From Okeania sp034190295 (lineage in GTDB: Bacteria > Cyanobacteriota > Cyanobacteriia > Cyanobacteriales > Microcoleaceae), in NCBI GenBank assembly GCA_034190295.1, contig JAXHSW010000019.1:1-64000 (forward strand): a DNA stretch of 64,000 nucleotides, written 5' to 3'. The translations under genes were made by a program, and so were the position numbers. Below are positions 17,957 to 27,413 of the stretch, piece after piece. Within the stretch, counting starts at the first letter, position 1. Every line of letters begins with the position of its first letter. The notes beneath the pieces were generated by a model that saw only the letters and a program-made list of their open reading frames with translations, made no database searches and had not been told where the DNA came from.

Positions 17957-19195
17957 TTACTTTAAAATTGTTTTGGAGACAATTCTAGTTTTTTTCCGGT
18001 CTGATTCAGAAAGTTCTTTTCCATCTTGTAAACGAGTCGCACTGGTTTGTAAAACAGTTGCCGCTCCTGTATCTCCCATTTGTAATGCTGTTTTAGCAGC
18101 AGTTTGTAACATTGTAGCAGCACCAGCTCGATCGCCTTGTTGCAATTTTGTTTCAGCTATTTGAGTTTGCCTATATTTTGCTAAAGCTAAAATATGATTT
18201 TGTATTTCCGAATTAATTTGAGGCTGATATTTTTGCGTAACATTAGCTTCAACTAATATAGGTTCAGAAAGTAAATCTTCCTTACTTTGAGCAGGGTCAT
18301 CATAACGAACTTGTAATTGAACGATCGCCTGTTTTCCTTCAGGTAATTGCCCAATATAAAGATTAACTAGAACTACCCTTTCTACATCTTTCATTAAATC
18401 TCCCAGTCTGACCATAAAACGGTCGTTCTCTTTTTGTACGGGCAATTCAATAGTATCTGGTGCTACTTGTGCAATAGGTTTAAGTTCTGCTAATCTAACT
18501 CTAGGCATCAAAGATAATCGCAAATAAGAGTTAGTAAGTCCCACAGATTGAATCCGGTTAAACAGCCTGCCAAATTCCTCTATTGCCTGTTCTGGACGTT
18601 GAATATAAGCAAGAGTCCCCCCACCTGCATCAGCTATTTTTTCCAGAACATCTTGATTCCAATCATCACCAAATCCCAGAGAATTTAGAGTCATACTATA
18701 GTCAGTAGCCAACTTTGCTAACTTAAGACAACGGTCATTATCCCCATGTTCATTTTCCCCATCAGTTAATATAAAAGCCTGGGAAATAGCATCTTTTTGA
18801 CCCTTATCTAACTCTTCTATTCCTAACTTCAAACCCTCATCAATAGCTGTACCACCAGAAGACCTTAATTTGTTAATCTCGCGCTTAATACTACCAGGGT
18901 CATGAATAACTTGATTAGAAACAATCACTTTAGCTCTATGGTCAAAAGCCACAACTGAAAGGCGATCGCCCTCCTTCAATTTATCTACAAGTTGTCCTGC
19001 TGCTTGTTTTACAGTTTCTAGCGGTCTTCCTTCCATAGAACCACTATGGTCTAAAATCAAACATAGGTTTAGCGGTACAGTTCTTTCTAGCTCATCAGCT
19101 AGAGCCGAAATAGATATGGCCAGTTGACGTTGAGATGAAGATTGAGTGGCATCAATATTGGTATCGTTAAGAACCGAATTTAGATTAACTTTCAT
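17957..19195 (-). CDS. VWA-domain protein
   Basis: 412 residues. A von Willebrand factor A domain lies at about 40-210. The metal-ion (MIDAS) motif is complete: DHSGS (49-53), the Thr in SGGTAIDEG and the Asp in LTDGENEHGDND. The rest is a beta-rich region (about 225-320), then a helical C-terminus with two Ala-rich segments (AGAATMLQTAAKTALQMGDT) that look like TPR-type helices. There is no signal peptide or membrane segment, so it is probably cytosolic. Bacterial VWA proteins of this layout bind protein partners in a Mg-dependent way, but the partner is unknown. No AAA ATPase (a frequent VWA partner) lies nearby. It starts 378 bp from the divergent clpR. Confidence 0.88.
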   Translation of the reverse strand: MKVNLNSVLNDTNIDATQSSSQRQLAISISALADELERTVPLNLCLILDHSGSMEGRPLETVKQAAGQLVDKLKEGDRLSVVAFDHRAKVIVSNQVIHDPGSIKREINKLRSSGGTAIDEGLKLGIEELDKGQKDAISQAFILTDGENEHGDNDRCLKLAKLATDYSMTLNSLGFGDDWNQDVLEKIADAGGGTLAYIQRPEQAIEEFGRLFNRIQSVGLTNSYLRLSLMPRVRLAELKPIAQVAPDTIELPVQKENDRFMVRLGDLMKDVERVVLVNLYIGQLPEGKQAIVQLQVRYDDPAQSKEDLLSEPILVEANVTQKYQPQINSEIQNHILALAKYRQTQIAETKLQQGDRAGAATMLQTAAKTALQMGDTGAATVLQTSATRLQDGKELSESDRKKTRIVSKTILK

Positions 19196-19572
19196 ATATA
19201 TACTAGAAATTTTACTACTACTTATTTAAGGATATCTCTACAAATATAGGGAAAAATTTCGATCTGAATACATAAAAATTAGGTTTCTTAATAAAGTTAA
19301 TGACGAGCGAATCTACAATCTAGACAAGAAACCTAATCTCTGCTAACTATATTAATTACTCAACTAATATAATTGATGGTAAATACGCCATTTTGCCAAA
19401 TAATTATGGTAAAATCCACACCTAGACAAAAAAACTTGTTTTTGATAGTAATAATTCAGAATATTATAACTCAATTTAAGACCATGACTAATATCAACTA
19501 TACCCGCTACAATAACTCTACAACACGCTAACATAATCTAAAGATAGTACAATCATTGCTAGGAATTATCTA
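19196..19572. promoter_or_regulatory. Divergent intergenic region VWA protein / clpR
   Basis: 377 bp between two divergently transcribed genes, so both promoters should lie here. The sequence is AT-rich and I could not assign -35/-10 pairs with confidence. GAAACCTAATCTC (19328-19340) and TTAGGTTTCTTAAT (19281-19294) share an inverted TTAGGTTTC/GAAACCTAA that could be an operator-like palindrome with a 30-bp gap. Confidence 0.35.
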
Positions 19573-20262
19573 ATGAACTCACAAATAAAAGCAGTTCAAG
19601 CAGGGAGTTACTACGGAGACTCCTCTTTTCGTACACCACCCCCCGATTTAGAATCTTTAATGTTAAAAGAACGAATCGTTTATTTGGGGTTACCGCTATT
19701 TTCATCAGATGAAGTAAAAAGAAATGTAGGTATTGATGTTACTCAATTAATTATTGCTCAACTACTTTATCTACAATTTGATAATCCAGAAAAACCAATT
19801 TATTTTTATATTAATTCTACTGGTACTTCTTGGTATACAGGAGATGCAATTGGTTTTGAAACAGAAGCATTTGCTATTTGTGACACCATGAGTTACGTTA
19901 AACCACCAATTCATACAATATGTATTGGTCAAGCTATGGGTACAGCAGCAATGATTTTGTCGGCAGGTACAAAAGGATTTCGGGCAAGTTTACCTCATGC
20001 TACCATAGTTCTTAATCAAGCTAAGACAGGAGCTAGAGGTCAAGCAACAGATATTTCAATTAGGGCAAAAGAAGTTTTAGCTAATAAGACAACTTTTTTA
20101 AATATTCTTTCTATAAATACGGGTCAATCAGTAGAAAAGATTGCTAAAGATACAGATAGAATGCTTTATATGACCCCCGAAATAGCTAAAGAATATGGTC
20201 TAATTGACCAAGTTTTAGCAAGTAGAAAAGAACTACCAAAACCACTACCCGCTGCTGTTTAA
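19573..20262 (+). CDS. clpR: ClpR: non-catalytic ClpP-like protease subunit
   Basis: 229 residues with the ClpP fold but a lost catalytic triad. The nucleophile region reads GQAMGTAAMILSAG where ClpP has GLAASMGSFLLAAG, so Ser is replaced by Gly. The His region reads VLNQAK instead of MIHQP, so His is replaced by Asn. The Asp position in DTDRMLYM is also changed. This is the hallmark of cyanobacterial ClpR, which forms mixed heptameric rings with ClpP3. ClpP3/ClpR cores with ClpC degrade substrates in the cytosol and are essential in model cyanobacteria. clpP follows after 30 bp in the same direction, so the two are an operon. Confidence 0.95.
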   Translation: MNSQIKAVQAGSYYGDSSFRTPPPDLESLMLKERIVYLGLPLFSSDEVKRNVGIDVTQLIIAQLLYLQFDNPEKPIYFYINSTGTSWYTGDAIGFETEAFAICDTMSYVKPPIHTICIGQAMGTAAMILSAGTKGFRASLPHATIVLNQAKTGARGQATDISIRAKEVLANKTTFLNILSINTGQSVEKIAKDTDRMLYMTPEIAKEYGLIDQVLASRKELPKPLPAAV

Positions 20263-20292
20263 ATTCTCAATAAAATAAAAGGTCAAAAAATT

Positions 20293-20889
20293 ATGCCTAT
20301 AGGTGTTCCTAGCGTTCCTTATCGTCTTCCTGGCAGTCAGTATGAGAGATGGATAGATATCTACACCCGTCTCGGTCAGGAAAGAATTATTTTCCTCGGT
20401 CAAGAAGTTACAGATGGGCTAGCTAATAGAATTGTAGCCTATATGTTGTATCTAGATTCTGATGACCCAAATAAGCCCATTTATCTTTATATCAACTCTC
20501 CTGGTGGCTCTGTAACTGCAGGTTTGGCCATATACGATACTATGCAGTATATCAAGGCAGATGTAATTACTATCTGTTTGGGTTTAGCCGCTTCTATGGG
20601 TTCTTTTTTATTAGCTGCTGGTACGAAAGGTAAAAGACTAGCTTTGCCTAACTCTAGAATTATGATTCACCAACCAATGGGGGGGACTCGTGGCCAAGCA
20701 ACAGATATTGAAATAGAAGCTAAGGAAATTTTGCGTGTTAGGTCGCAGTTAAACAATATGCTCGTAGAATGTACGGGTCAATCTTTAGAAAAGATAGAAA
20801 AAGATACCGATCGAGACTATTTTATGTCTGCTGAAGAAGCAAAAGAATATGGTCTAATTGACCAAGTAATTGACGAACGTCAAAGCTAA
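20293..20889 (+). CDS. clpP: ATP-dependent Clp protease proteolytic subunit ClpP (ClpP3-type)
   Basis: 198 residues with the complete Ser-His-Asp triad: S101 in GLAASMGS, H126 in RIMIHQPMGG and D175 in DTDRDYFMS. The N-terminal sequence MPIGVPSVPYR and the neighbourhood with clpR identify it as the ClpP3-type subunit. It forms the active sites of the ClpP3/R barrel. The ribosome site is AAAGGTC shortly before ATG 20293. It is transcribed 30 bp after clpR, which guarantees matched amounts of both subunits. Confidence 0.95.
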   Translation: MPIGVPSVPYRLPGSQYERWIDIYTRLGQERIIFLGQEVTDGLANRIVAYMLYLDSDDPNKPIYLYINSPGGSVTAGLAIYDTMQYIKADVITICLGLAASMGSFLLAAGTKGKRLALPNSRIMIHQPMGGTRGQATDIEIEAKEILRVRSQLNNMLVECTGQSLEKIEKDTDRDYFMSAEEAKEYGLIDQVIDERQS

Positions 20890-21002
20890 AAATTTAGTAG
20901 TTAGTAGTGGCGTGACATACTTAAAATGTTGCATCGGGTAGGGGGAGTTCCACGTTAAATTAATGAGTTTTAACAATTAGATGAACCCGCTCCCACCCCA
21001 TT

Positions 21003-21148
21003 AACGAAGTCAGAAGTCAGAAGTCAGAAGTCAGAAGTTAACCCACCCCTAGCCCCTCCCAGGAGGGGAAGTAGGGGATTTGAGCCCCGCTCCAAAAATA
21101 TTTCGCCTTAAAAGGCGGGGTTGCGCGACCCAATTATTTTGATAATCT
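21003..21148 (-). repeat. Dispersed repeat R2, copy 3 (reverse)
   Basis: Reads, left to right, AGTCAGA heptamers (21006-21039), AGTTAACCCACCCCTAGCCC, CTCCCAGGAGGGGAAG, GAGCCCCGCTCC, CGCCTTAAAAGGCGGGG and ends AATTATTTTGATAAT. It is the reverse complement of copies 1 and 2, with its own tandem heptamer in the tail. Confidence 0.75.
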
Positions 21149-21314
21149 AAAGCACAAAATAAGGTATGTCATTCCAGTAGGGTGAATTAAGTAGGTAGGT
21201 AAAATAGATTGAACAAAAATTTGTCTAAATTCTTGAGAATGCCTAAAATTAATGTGTAATTGATTTGACACAACTACTTAATATTCACCCTACTTTATTA
21301 TCTGTAAAAAAGAT

Positions 21315-21950
21315 ATGGATATAGCAGATTATTATCGACAATTAGGGTTAAATATAGGAGCTAGTTTAGGAGAAGTTAAGGCTTCTTATCGACGACTAGC
21401 ACGACTATATCATCCAGATGTTAACCCCGATCGGCAGGCTAAAGATAAATTTATTGCAGTTACAGAAGCTTACAAAATCTTGCTGAAAATTGCTCCTTCT
21501 CAAACAGAATCGCCATATAATTCTCCTGTCAAATCAACAAAAAATAATTCAACATCAGAAACTACATCTCCACAAACTTCACCCTCAAAACCAACAAAAG
21601 TAAAAGTAACTCGTAAGCAGAATCAACATAAAAATAAATCCCACTTATCAGAAGCAGAAAAACAACTTAAGCAAAATTATTATTTACATTTACAACAATT
21701 ATTAAAATATAAAAGATATCCTCGGGCGATCGCTCTAGTAGAAGGTTTGGCTCAAAGAATGCCTCAAGATTGGGAAGTAAGACAATGGCAAGCGATCGCC
21801 TATCAACGTTGGGCACGTCACCTCATTGGAGAAGGACAACTGGATAAAGCTAGAAACTATTTAAAGAAAGCACTCAAAACAGACCCTCATAACCGCGCTC
21901 TCTGGTCTGAAGTAGAGCGTGATTTTCGTCAATTAGAAAAAATTTATTAA
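21315..21950 (+). CDS. J-domain protein with C-terminal TPR-like helices
   Basis: 211 residues. J-domain at 3-60: DIADYYRQLGLNI, EVKASYRRLARLYHPD with HPD at 33-35, and FIAVTEAYKILLKI. A Ser/Thr/Lys-rich linker (about 62-120) follows. The C-terminal half (about 120-211) holds paired helices (YKRYPRAIALVEGLAQRMP and GQLDKARNYLKKALKTDPHN) that read as two TPR units. It probably recruits a DnaK to a TPR-bound client; a similar layout is common in cyanobacteria. It resembles the J-domain gene at 12805 only in the J-domain. Monocistronic. Confidence 0.87.
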   Translation: MDIADYYRQLGLNIGASLGEVKASYRRLARLYHPDVNPDRQAKDKFIAVTEAYKILLKIAPSQTESPYNSPVKSTKNNSTSETTSPQTSPSKPTKVKVTRKQNQHKNKSHLSEAEKQLKQNYYLHLQQLLKYKRYPRAIALVEGLAQRMPQDWEVRQWQAIAYQRWARHLIGEGQLDKARNYLKKALKTDPHNRALWSEVERDFRQLEKIY

Positions 21951-22598
21951 TTATTTGCATATTCGACCGATAGTTGTATAATATACCAAGTTTTTTTATT
22001 AGATATATAGACGAATATTCATTTAGTTTTTGTGTGGGCTCATATTCCTTGATTTTGGCAATCAATATATAGGAGGAAACAAGAAAAAATCTTGAAACTA
22101 TCAGACATCTCCAAATAATAAAAAATAAAATTAATTATCGTAAGTAAATAGTTAATTAATTAGGGCTTACGCTCATAAAGCTGAAAGTCAGGTAGCTTGC
22201 GTTCATTGATTGATAATGGATAATCAATAATGGATAAATACCTCGGGTTTTAACCGTTACGGAATTGAAGATCGGGAAATCTTTCATTAATTGGTAATGG
22301 AGCTTTTTATATTCAGTTTATCTCCAAGTTTATGGCTCTTATTGGCATCAATATACTGAAATTTTCTGCTGAAATTCAAGAAAATTTCTTCACATAAAAT
22401 AGCTGAAACCGTTGCCTGTTCCCCCCATCTCCGCGCCCCCGTGTCCTACCCCCACCAACCAATTTTTTCAGCAGACCCTAATTATTTCCCCCTATCCCCT
22501 GCTTCCTCTATAGATTAAAATATATACTAATATTTTGATTGGCTTTAACAACAGTAATTTCTGTTTAAAATTCAAAAAAATCATCAAAAAAACTAACA
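21951..22598. other. Intergenic region with CCGTTACGG-type repeat
   Basis: No gene. At 22203-22300 AATGGATAATCAATAATGGAT, ACCTCGGGTTTTAACCGTTACGGAATTGAAGA and CATTAATTGGTAATGG form a copy of a dispersed block also at 23860-23915, 54150-54225 and (reverse) 56838-56905. The AACCGTTACGGAATTGAA core contains the palindrome CCGTTACGG. Confidence 0.5.
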
Positions 22599-23858
22599 AT
22601 GACAGACATAAATCAAGATTTCCAAAAAGCTATAAATCTGCAAAAAGAAGGAAAATTAAAAGAAGCAGAGTCAACATATATTGACATACTAAAGTCTGAT
22701 AGTAATCATGTACCTTCCCTGATTAACTTAGGTTTGATAGAGCAAAATCAGGGCAAACTAGATGAAGCAAGTCAATTCTATAAATATGCTTTTTCCATAG
22801 AGCCAAATAATATATCTCTACTTTATCTCTTAGGCAAAATTACACAAGAGTTAAACCAATTAGACGAAACTATTAACTACTGGCAAAAATTAGCAGAACT
22901 TAAACCAGATTCTGCCCTAGAATTTTATGGCAATATTGGTAATAGTCTAGTTCAACAAGGAAAATTTGATGAAGCACTAAATTACTTTCGTCGTGCCTTA
23001 GAAATATCGCCCAAAAGTTTTCAAGCTCATCAAGCGATCGGTAATTTATTAATCAGACAAAATAAACTTTTAGAAGCTAAATCAGAATTCAGCAAAGCTC
23101 TAGAAATTAATCCTAATTATCAAGCAGCAAAAATTTGGTTAACTTTAGTTGATAAGTTACTCAAAGGAGAGAATATAGTTTCATTTAATTATCAAAACAC
23201 CCCCATAAAATTTGAAATAACAGGAAAAAATCTAGCCGTAGAAATTGCTAATGTAGGTGGAACTTTTTATGAATTAGCCGAGCTAGAATTTATTAGACAA
23301 AACCTCAAATCAACTGCTCCAGTTATTGTTGATGTTGGAGCAAATACAGGGAATCATTTAGTATACTTTAGTAAAATTATCCAGGCAGCAAAAGTTATTC
23401 CCATAGAGTTTCATCCAGAAATTATTGCAGCTTTAAAGAGACATATTTCAATTAATCAAGTCAGCAATATTGACTTTTCTAAATTAGGCTATGCTCTTGG
23501 TAAAAATAGTGGTAAATCTTTCATCAAAGAACATCCAGCTAAAGATTTCTGTTTGACAGAAATTGACGATAACATTATCAATGGTCAAGAATTAGTAGTT
23601 GTTCCTTTAGATGAAATAATTACTGAAAAAGTAGACTTCATTAAAATGGATGTACAGGGGAAAGAAATAGATGTCTTGGAAGGAACAAAAAATTTGATAT
23701 CTAGCTATCGACCTGATATGTTAGTTGAAATTGCCAAAAATCATATCAAGGATTTTAGGAAATTTTTAGCAGCAGTCAATTATCAAACTGTTAAAGCCTT
23801 CGATCGTGGAAGATATGTCAACTTCTATATTAAACATACTTCATTAATTGATAATTGA
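22599..23858 (+). CDS. TPR repeat protein fused to FkbM-family methyltransferase
   Basis: 419 residues in two parts. Residues about 5-190 are consecutive TPR units (for example GKLKEAESTYIDILKSDSNH, GKLDEASQFYKYAFSIEPNN and GKFDEALNYFRRALEISPKS). Residues about 215-410 are a Rossmann-type FkbM methyltransferase: the SAM loop VIVDVGANTGNHLVYF, the acidic IPIEFHPE strand and the conserved VDFIKMDVQGKEIDVLEGTK. FkbM enzymes usually O-methylate sugars or polyketides. TPR-FkbM fusions are often near glycan biosynthesis genes, but no glycosyltransferase is in view here. Substrate unknown. No signal peptide. Confidence 0.9.
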   Translation: MTDINQDFQKAINLQKEGKLKEAESTYIDILKSDSNHVPSLINLGLIEQNQGKLDEASQFYKYAFSIEPNNISLLYLLGKITQELNQLDETINYWQKLAELKPDSALEFYGNIGNSLVQQGKFDEALNYFRRALEISPKSFQAHQAIGNLLIRQNKLLEAKSEFSKALEINPNYQAAKIWLTLVDKLLKGENIVSFNYQNTPIKFEITGKNLAVEIANVGGTFYELAELEFIRQNLKSTAPVIVDVGANTGNHLVYFSKIIQAAKVIPIEFHPEIIAALKRHISINQVSNIDFSKLGYALGKNSGKSFIKEHPAKDFCLTEIDDNIINGQELVVVPLDEIITEKVDFIKMDVQGKEIDVLEGTKNLISSYRPDMLVEIAKNHIKDFRKFLAAVNYQTVKAFDRGRYVNFYIKHTSLIDN

Positions 23859-24064
23859 TAATCGATAATTGATAATTACCTCTGGTTAAAACCGTTACGG
23901 AATTGAATATAAGGAAATATTATTTCTTCACAGGAGTCGATTGGATATGGTTAGGAAGCCCATCCATCCCACCCTTAGGGAAGCTCCGCTAACGACCGCT
24001 TTTTTCCCTTTAAAAGGGGAGGCTTTAAATCAGAATTATTTAATTATTAATTATTAATTATTCG
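23859..24064 (+). repeat. Composite repeat: CCGTTACGG block plus R1-like core
   Basis: Starts with ATTGATAATCG/ATTGATAATTG units, then CTCTGGTTAAAACCGTTACGG and GAATTGAATATAAGGAAAT, then an R1-like GTCGATTGGATATGG...CATCCCACC arm, CGACCGCTTTTTTCCC, TTTAAAAGGGGAGGCTTTAAA, four TTATTAA heptamers and TTCGGTAA. It abuts an M-type terminus at 24065. Confidence 0.6.
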
Positions 24065-24467
24065 GTAAGCATTTTCTGCGGAATGCTGCGCAAACAGCTA
24101 TTAGCGATGGGCTATTCCGTTTCTCATGCTGCGCAAACAGCTTTTGAATGAATGAAATAAAAATTAGTTTAACTTGTACTACATTTTTACCTATAAATTT
24201 AAGCACAAGAAAGATTTGTTTTGAGTTTTTAACTTATACAATTCAAGTACAATTCAAGGGAATGAAGCTGATAGCTGAATGGTTACGGAAGTGTTTAAAT
24301 GAATATAGACTTTAAGGTCAAAGGAACTTGCTTTTGTTAGATTTAATTATGACTAGATTCTGGCTTAATAAGAACCCTTAATATAGGGTTTAAATCAAGA
24401 TAAAAAACAATAGCTGATAGCTGATAGCTGACGGCTGTTTGCGCAGCATACCCCAGGAAATGCTTAC
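24065..24467. mobile_element. MITE family M, enlarged or compound copy
   Basis: Left terminus GTAAGCATTTTCTGCGGAAT followed by GCTGCGCAAACAGCTATTAG; right terminus TAGCTGACGGCTGTTTGCGC then AGGAAATGCTTAC. A second internal CATGCTGCGCAAACAGC near 24124-24140 suggests two ends joined or an insertion. Larger than the 218-250 bp copies further on. Confidence 0.55.
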
Positions 24468-24533
24468 AAACATACTCACTAAAGCTTCAATTTGGATTGG
24501 CGACAAATATATGTAAATGGAAAAAATCAACTA

Positions 24534-25484
24534 ATGCAAGACTTAATTATCTGGCTAATAATATTTATAGTCAGTTTATTCGTTCTGATTAAAGCTTCTG
24601 ACTTCTTTACAGATGCAGCAGAAAAAATAGGTATATCTTTAGGAATTTCTCCTTTTTTAGTTGGGGTAACTATAGTATCAGTAGGAACATCTTTACCAGA
24701 GTTAGTATCATCTATTATCGCTGTATACCAAAACTCCTCTGAAATTGTTTTTGGTAATGTCGTTGGTTCTAATATTGCTAATATTTTCTTGATTATTGGT
24801 ACTGCATCATTGATCGGCAGTCCTTTAAGGATACAATATGAACTCATTAATGTAGATTTACCACTATTTGTTGGTTCAGCTTTTTTATTAGGTTTAACAG
24901 TTTTAGATAATAATTTTTCTAAAAATGAAGCTATTATTTGTATTTTGGGATATGTTATCTATGTTTTATACACTATTAGTAGCGGTAAGGAAGAACAAGG
25001 GTCAGAAGGAGATGGAGATAGAAACTCAAAGAAAACTTTACCACTCAAACAAATAGTAATTGTGATTGCTAGTTCATTATTTGTATTTTTGGGGGCAACT
25101 TATACAATTGAATCAGTTACTAAAATTTCTGAGATACTCAATATTGCTAAGGAATTAATTGCTTTAAGTGCAGTTGCCCTTGGGACCTCATTGCCAGAGT
25201 TAATAGTTACAATTTCTGCTGCTAAAAAAGGGAACCCAGAAATTGCCGTAGGAAATGTCTTAGGTTCTAATATTTTTAACTCATTAGTAGTAATGGGAAT
25301 ACCAAGATTAACAGGCAATTTAGTAATTCCTGAAGATGTTATTGGTGGCGGGTTATTGGTTTTATTAGCAGGAACAATTATGTTCTTTTTTGTTACTCAA
25401 GATAAACAGGTTACTCGTTGGGAAGGATTAATATTTTTCCTATTCTACGGGTGGTTTATTGGCGATATATTTGGGTTAGTTTGA
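24534..25484 (+). CDS. Calcium/sodium (CaCA family) antiporter, YrbG-like
   Basis: About 316 residues, inner-membrane exchanger with ten predicted helices. It carries the two inverted alpha-repeats of the family: GVTIVSVGTSLPELVSSI with GNVVGSNIANIFLI in the first half, and SAVALGTSLPELIVTISA with GNVLGSNIFNSLVV in the second. A short charged loop (SSGKEEQGSEGDGDRNSKK) separates them. The GTSLPEL Glu residues coordinate Ca2+. Likely role is extrusion of Ca2+ (or K+/Na+-coupled exchange). A TTG at 24492 would extend the protein, but ATG 24534 begins directly at the first helix and is preferred. The upstream neighbour is a MITE of family M, which may influence its promoter. Confidence 0.93.
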   Translation: MQDLIIWLIIFIVSLFVLIKASDFFTDAAEKIGISLGISPFLVGVTIVSVGTSLPELVSSIIAVYQNSSEIVFGNVVGSNIANIFLIIGTASLIGSPLRIQYELINVDLPLFVGSAFLLGLTVLDNNFSKNEAIICILGYVIYVLYTISSGKEEQGSEGDGDRNSKKTLPLKQIVIVIASSLFVFLGATYTIESVTKISEILNIAKELIALSAVALGTSLPELIVTISAAKKGNPEIAVGNVLGSNIFNSLVVMGIPRLTGNLVIPEDVIGGGLLVLLAGTIMFFFVTQDKQVTRWEGLIFFLFYGWFIGDIFGLV

Positions 25485-26047
25485 ATAAACAAAGTAAGCA
25501 TTCAGCGGTCAGCAAGGAAAAAAGTCATATACGCAGAAGGAAGAAGGACCGAAATTGGAAAAATCTTGCGTTGATAGTTTTTGCATCTTTTATCAGATAT
25601 ATGTTCCTTAGTTTATATGGATAGGCCAATTTCACTAAGAACGAATCGCACTGCTTCGACTGCTATAAAATTTTGAAGATAATCAAGAAAAAGATGTTTT
25701 GACGATCGATAGTTATCCAGAGTTGGTATAAAAACACCAACATTTATCAAAACCCCTACTACGAAATTAATGAATTTAAATTATTACAGCACTTTTTAGG
25801 ATGGTGAGGTAGACTTGAAAACTCATCTCTCTTTCCTATTAACTAAAGTGATAAAACTTTATACCTCACTAACTCCGAAACTGCTGTAATTTTAGCCAGA
25901 TTATATTACAGATTATATCAAATCCGGGGGAATTGGACATAAAAAAAATCTCTAATCGTTATAACTGCTAAATCTGTGTGATTCTTTCTCTTCCTAACTC
26001 CTAACTCCTAACTCCTGACTCCTAACTCCTGCCTCCTGCCTCCTGAC
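25485..26047. other. Intergenic region with CTAACTC heptamers
   Basis: No gene. CCTAACT/CCTGACT/CCTGCCT heptamers run from about 25993 to 26045, a mixed array with point-mutated units. The rest is AT-rich; no terminator hairpin was recognised after the exchanger gene. Confidence 0.5.
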
Positions 26048-26217
26048 CAAAAAATAGGGTCTCAAGCCTCCCCTTGGCTGCGCCGCGAGCTACCGCTCTA
26101 CAAGGGGACGAAAAAAAATAAAGTTCAATATTTCAATTCACTTTACTTGACCTTTGTCATGCGGAGCTAACAGGCACAGAGAAGTACTGATAACTGATAA
26201 CTGATAACTGAAATGAC
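26048..26217 (-). repeat. Dispersed repeat R1 (reverse)
   Basis: On the minus strand: GTCATTTCAGTTATCAGT with three TTATCAG units, then CTTCTCTGTGCCTGTTAGCTC...GACAAAGG, CAATATTGAAC, CCCCTTGTAGAGCGGTAGCTCGCGGCGCAGCCAAGGGGAGGCTTGAGACC. Here the CCCCTT/AAGGGG arms are separated by an extra hairpin AGCGGTAGCT..., as in the copy at 31177. Confidence 0.7.
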
Positions 26218-26261
26218 TCCTACCTTCAAAAGATTTTATACTGATGCGACCGGATTTGAAA

Positions 26262-27407
26262 TTACATAGTAATAGGAGAATCAACATAAATATTTGGTTC
26301 TTGTAGATAAAATTCAATACCAAACTTTTTCAGTTCCTTAGAAATAGTTTGATTAGCAACTTCCAAAAGTCGCTTTCTTAATTGGATAGAATTTTCACTA
26401 GAACCGAGAATAAAGAAAGTTATTCTAGCCCGACATTTATCTGTATGTTCATGGTCAAATACTGCTATTTTTGTACTTCCTGGGTCAATACCAAATACTG
26501 AATCTGTACTACTTTTAACTACTTGCTGAACTAGAGCTTTTTCTCGTTCTATGAGTTTTTTAGTAAAGTCTAAATATAATAAGACCATCACTTTTTTGCC
26601 ACGGGTAATATTCTCAATTCCTGCATTAGCTAATTGGTTATTAGGAACAATATATAGTGTACCCGTGGCGGCTTTCCTGATTTTTGTAGAGCGCAAACCA
26701 ATAGATTCTACTCTGCCATAAACCTCACCTCCTGGCGGAGTATAACCACTTGTTAATGAGAAACGAATATAATCTCCAGGAATAAAAGGACGGTCTAAAT
26801 ACAATACAATAGTACCAAACAATTGCTCCAAAGTTTTGGAAGCAGCAAAACTAATAGCTACACCACCAATAGATACTCCAGCCAACAAACCTGTCAATGG
26901 AAATCTTTGACTTTGAGCATAACCTATTGCGGCAATAAATCCAATTGCTACATTTACTATGGTCTCAAATACTAATAGCAATTCATCAACTTCTAAGCCT
27001 GACTTACGAATAATTTCAATACCATATATTCTCAAAACTTGATTAAATATCCTAGAGGTTAACCATGCAATACTAACGACTAAAGCAAGAACTATTAGAG
27101 GGTTAAGGAAGTTGTATAATGCTTTATAATCTTCTAACCAAACTGAGGATAAAGAAATTAATATAAATGTTCCTGCTACTTGGAAAGGTTTTGTCAGTGG
27201 ATGAATAAAGTTATTATTAATTTCCTGACCGGAACTAGGCAGCAACTTATTAACAATTAATTCCACAATTCCTGGTGTATATTTTCCTATCAATATTGCT
27301 CCTAGGGCGAATACACAAAAAATTAAATAGTTGGGAATTCTAGAACCATCTAAAAGAACGGATAGCCGATCGATCTTGTCGTTAACTATATTAAAAAAAA
27401 AATTCAT
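26262..27407 (-). CDS. MscS-family mechanosensitive channel (tandem copy 1)
   Basis: 381 residues, inner-membrane. Five or more hydrophobic helices precede the pore motif (AGVSIGGVAISFAASKTLEQ and LFGTIVLYLDRPFIPGDYI), the beta-domain with RVESIGLRSTKIR...TGTLYIVPNNQL and a C-terminal alpha/beta domain ending NIYVDSPITM. Long N-terminal helices and SFAASKTLE instead of the E. coli-type pore place it in the large YnaI/cyanobacterial branch. It lies 6 bp downstream of a paralogue with the same ending (YVDSPIT), so the pair is a tandem duplication and an operon. The role is release of solutes or ions on osmotic downshock. Confidence 0.92.
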   Translation of the reverse strand: MNFFFNIVNDKIDRLSVLLDGSRIPNYLIFCVFALGAILIGKYTPGIVELIVNKLLPSSGQEINNNFIHPLTKPFQVAGTFILISLSSVWLEDYKALYNFLNPLIVLALVVSIAWLTSRIFNQVLRIYGIEIIRKSGLEVDELLLVFETIVNVAIGFIAAIGYAQSQRFPLTGLLAGVSIGGVAISFAASKTLEQLFGTIVLYLDRPFIPGDYIRFSLTSGYTPPGGEVYGRVESIGLRSTKIRKAATGTLYIVPNNQLANAGIENITRGKKVMVLLYLDFTKKLIEREKALVQQVVKSSTDSVFGIDPGSTKIAVFDHEHTDKCRARITFFILGSSENSIQLRKRLLEVANQTISKELKKFGIEFYLQEPNIYVDSPITM

Positions 27408-27413
27408 TTTAAA

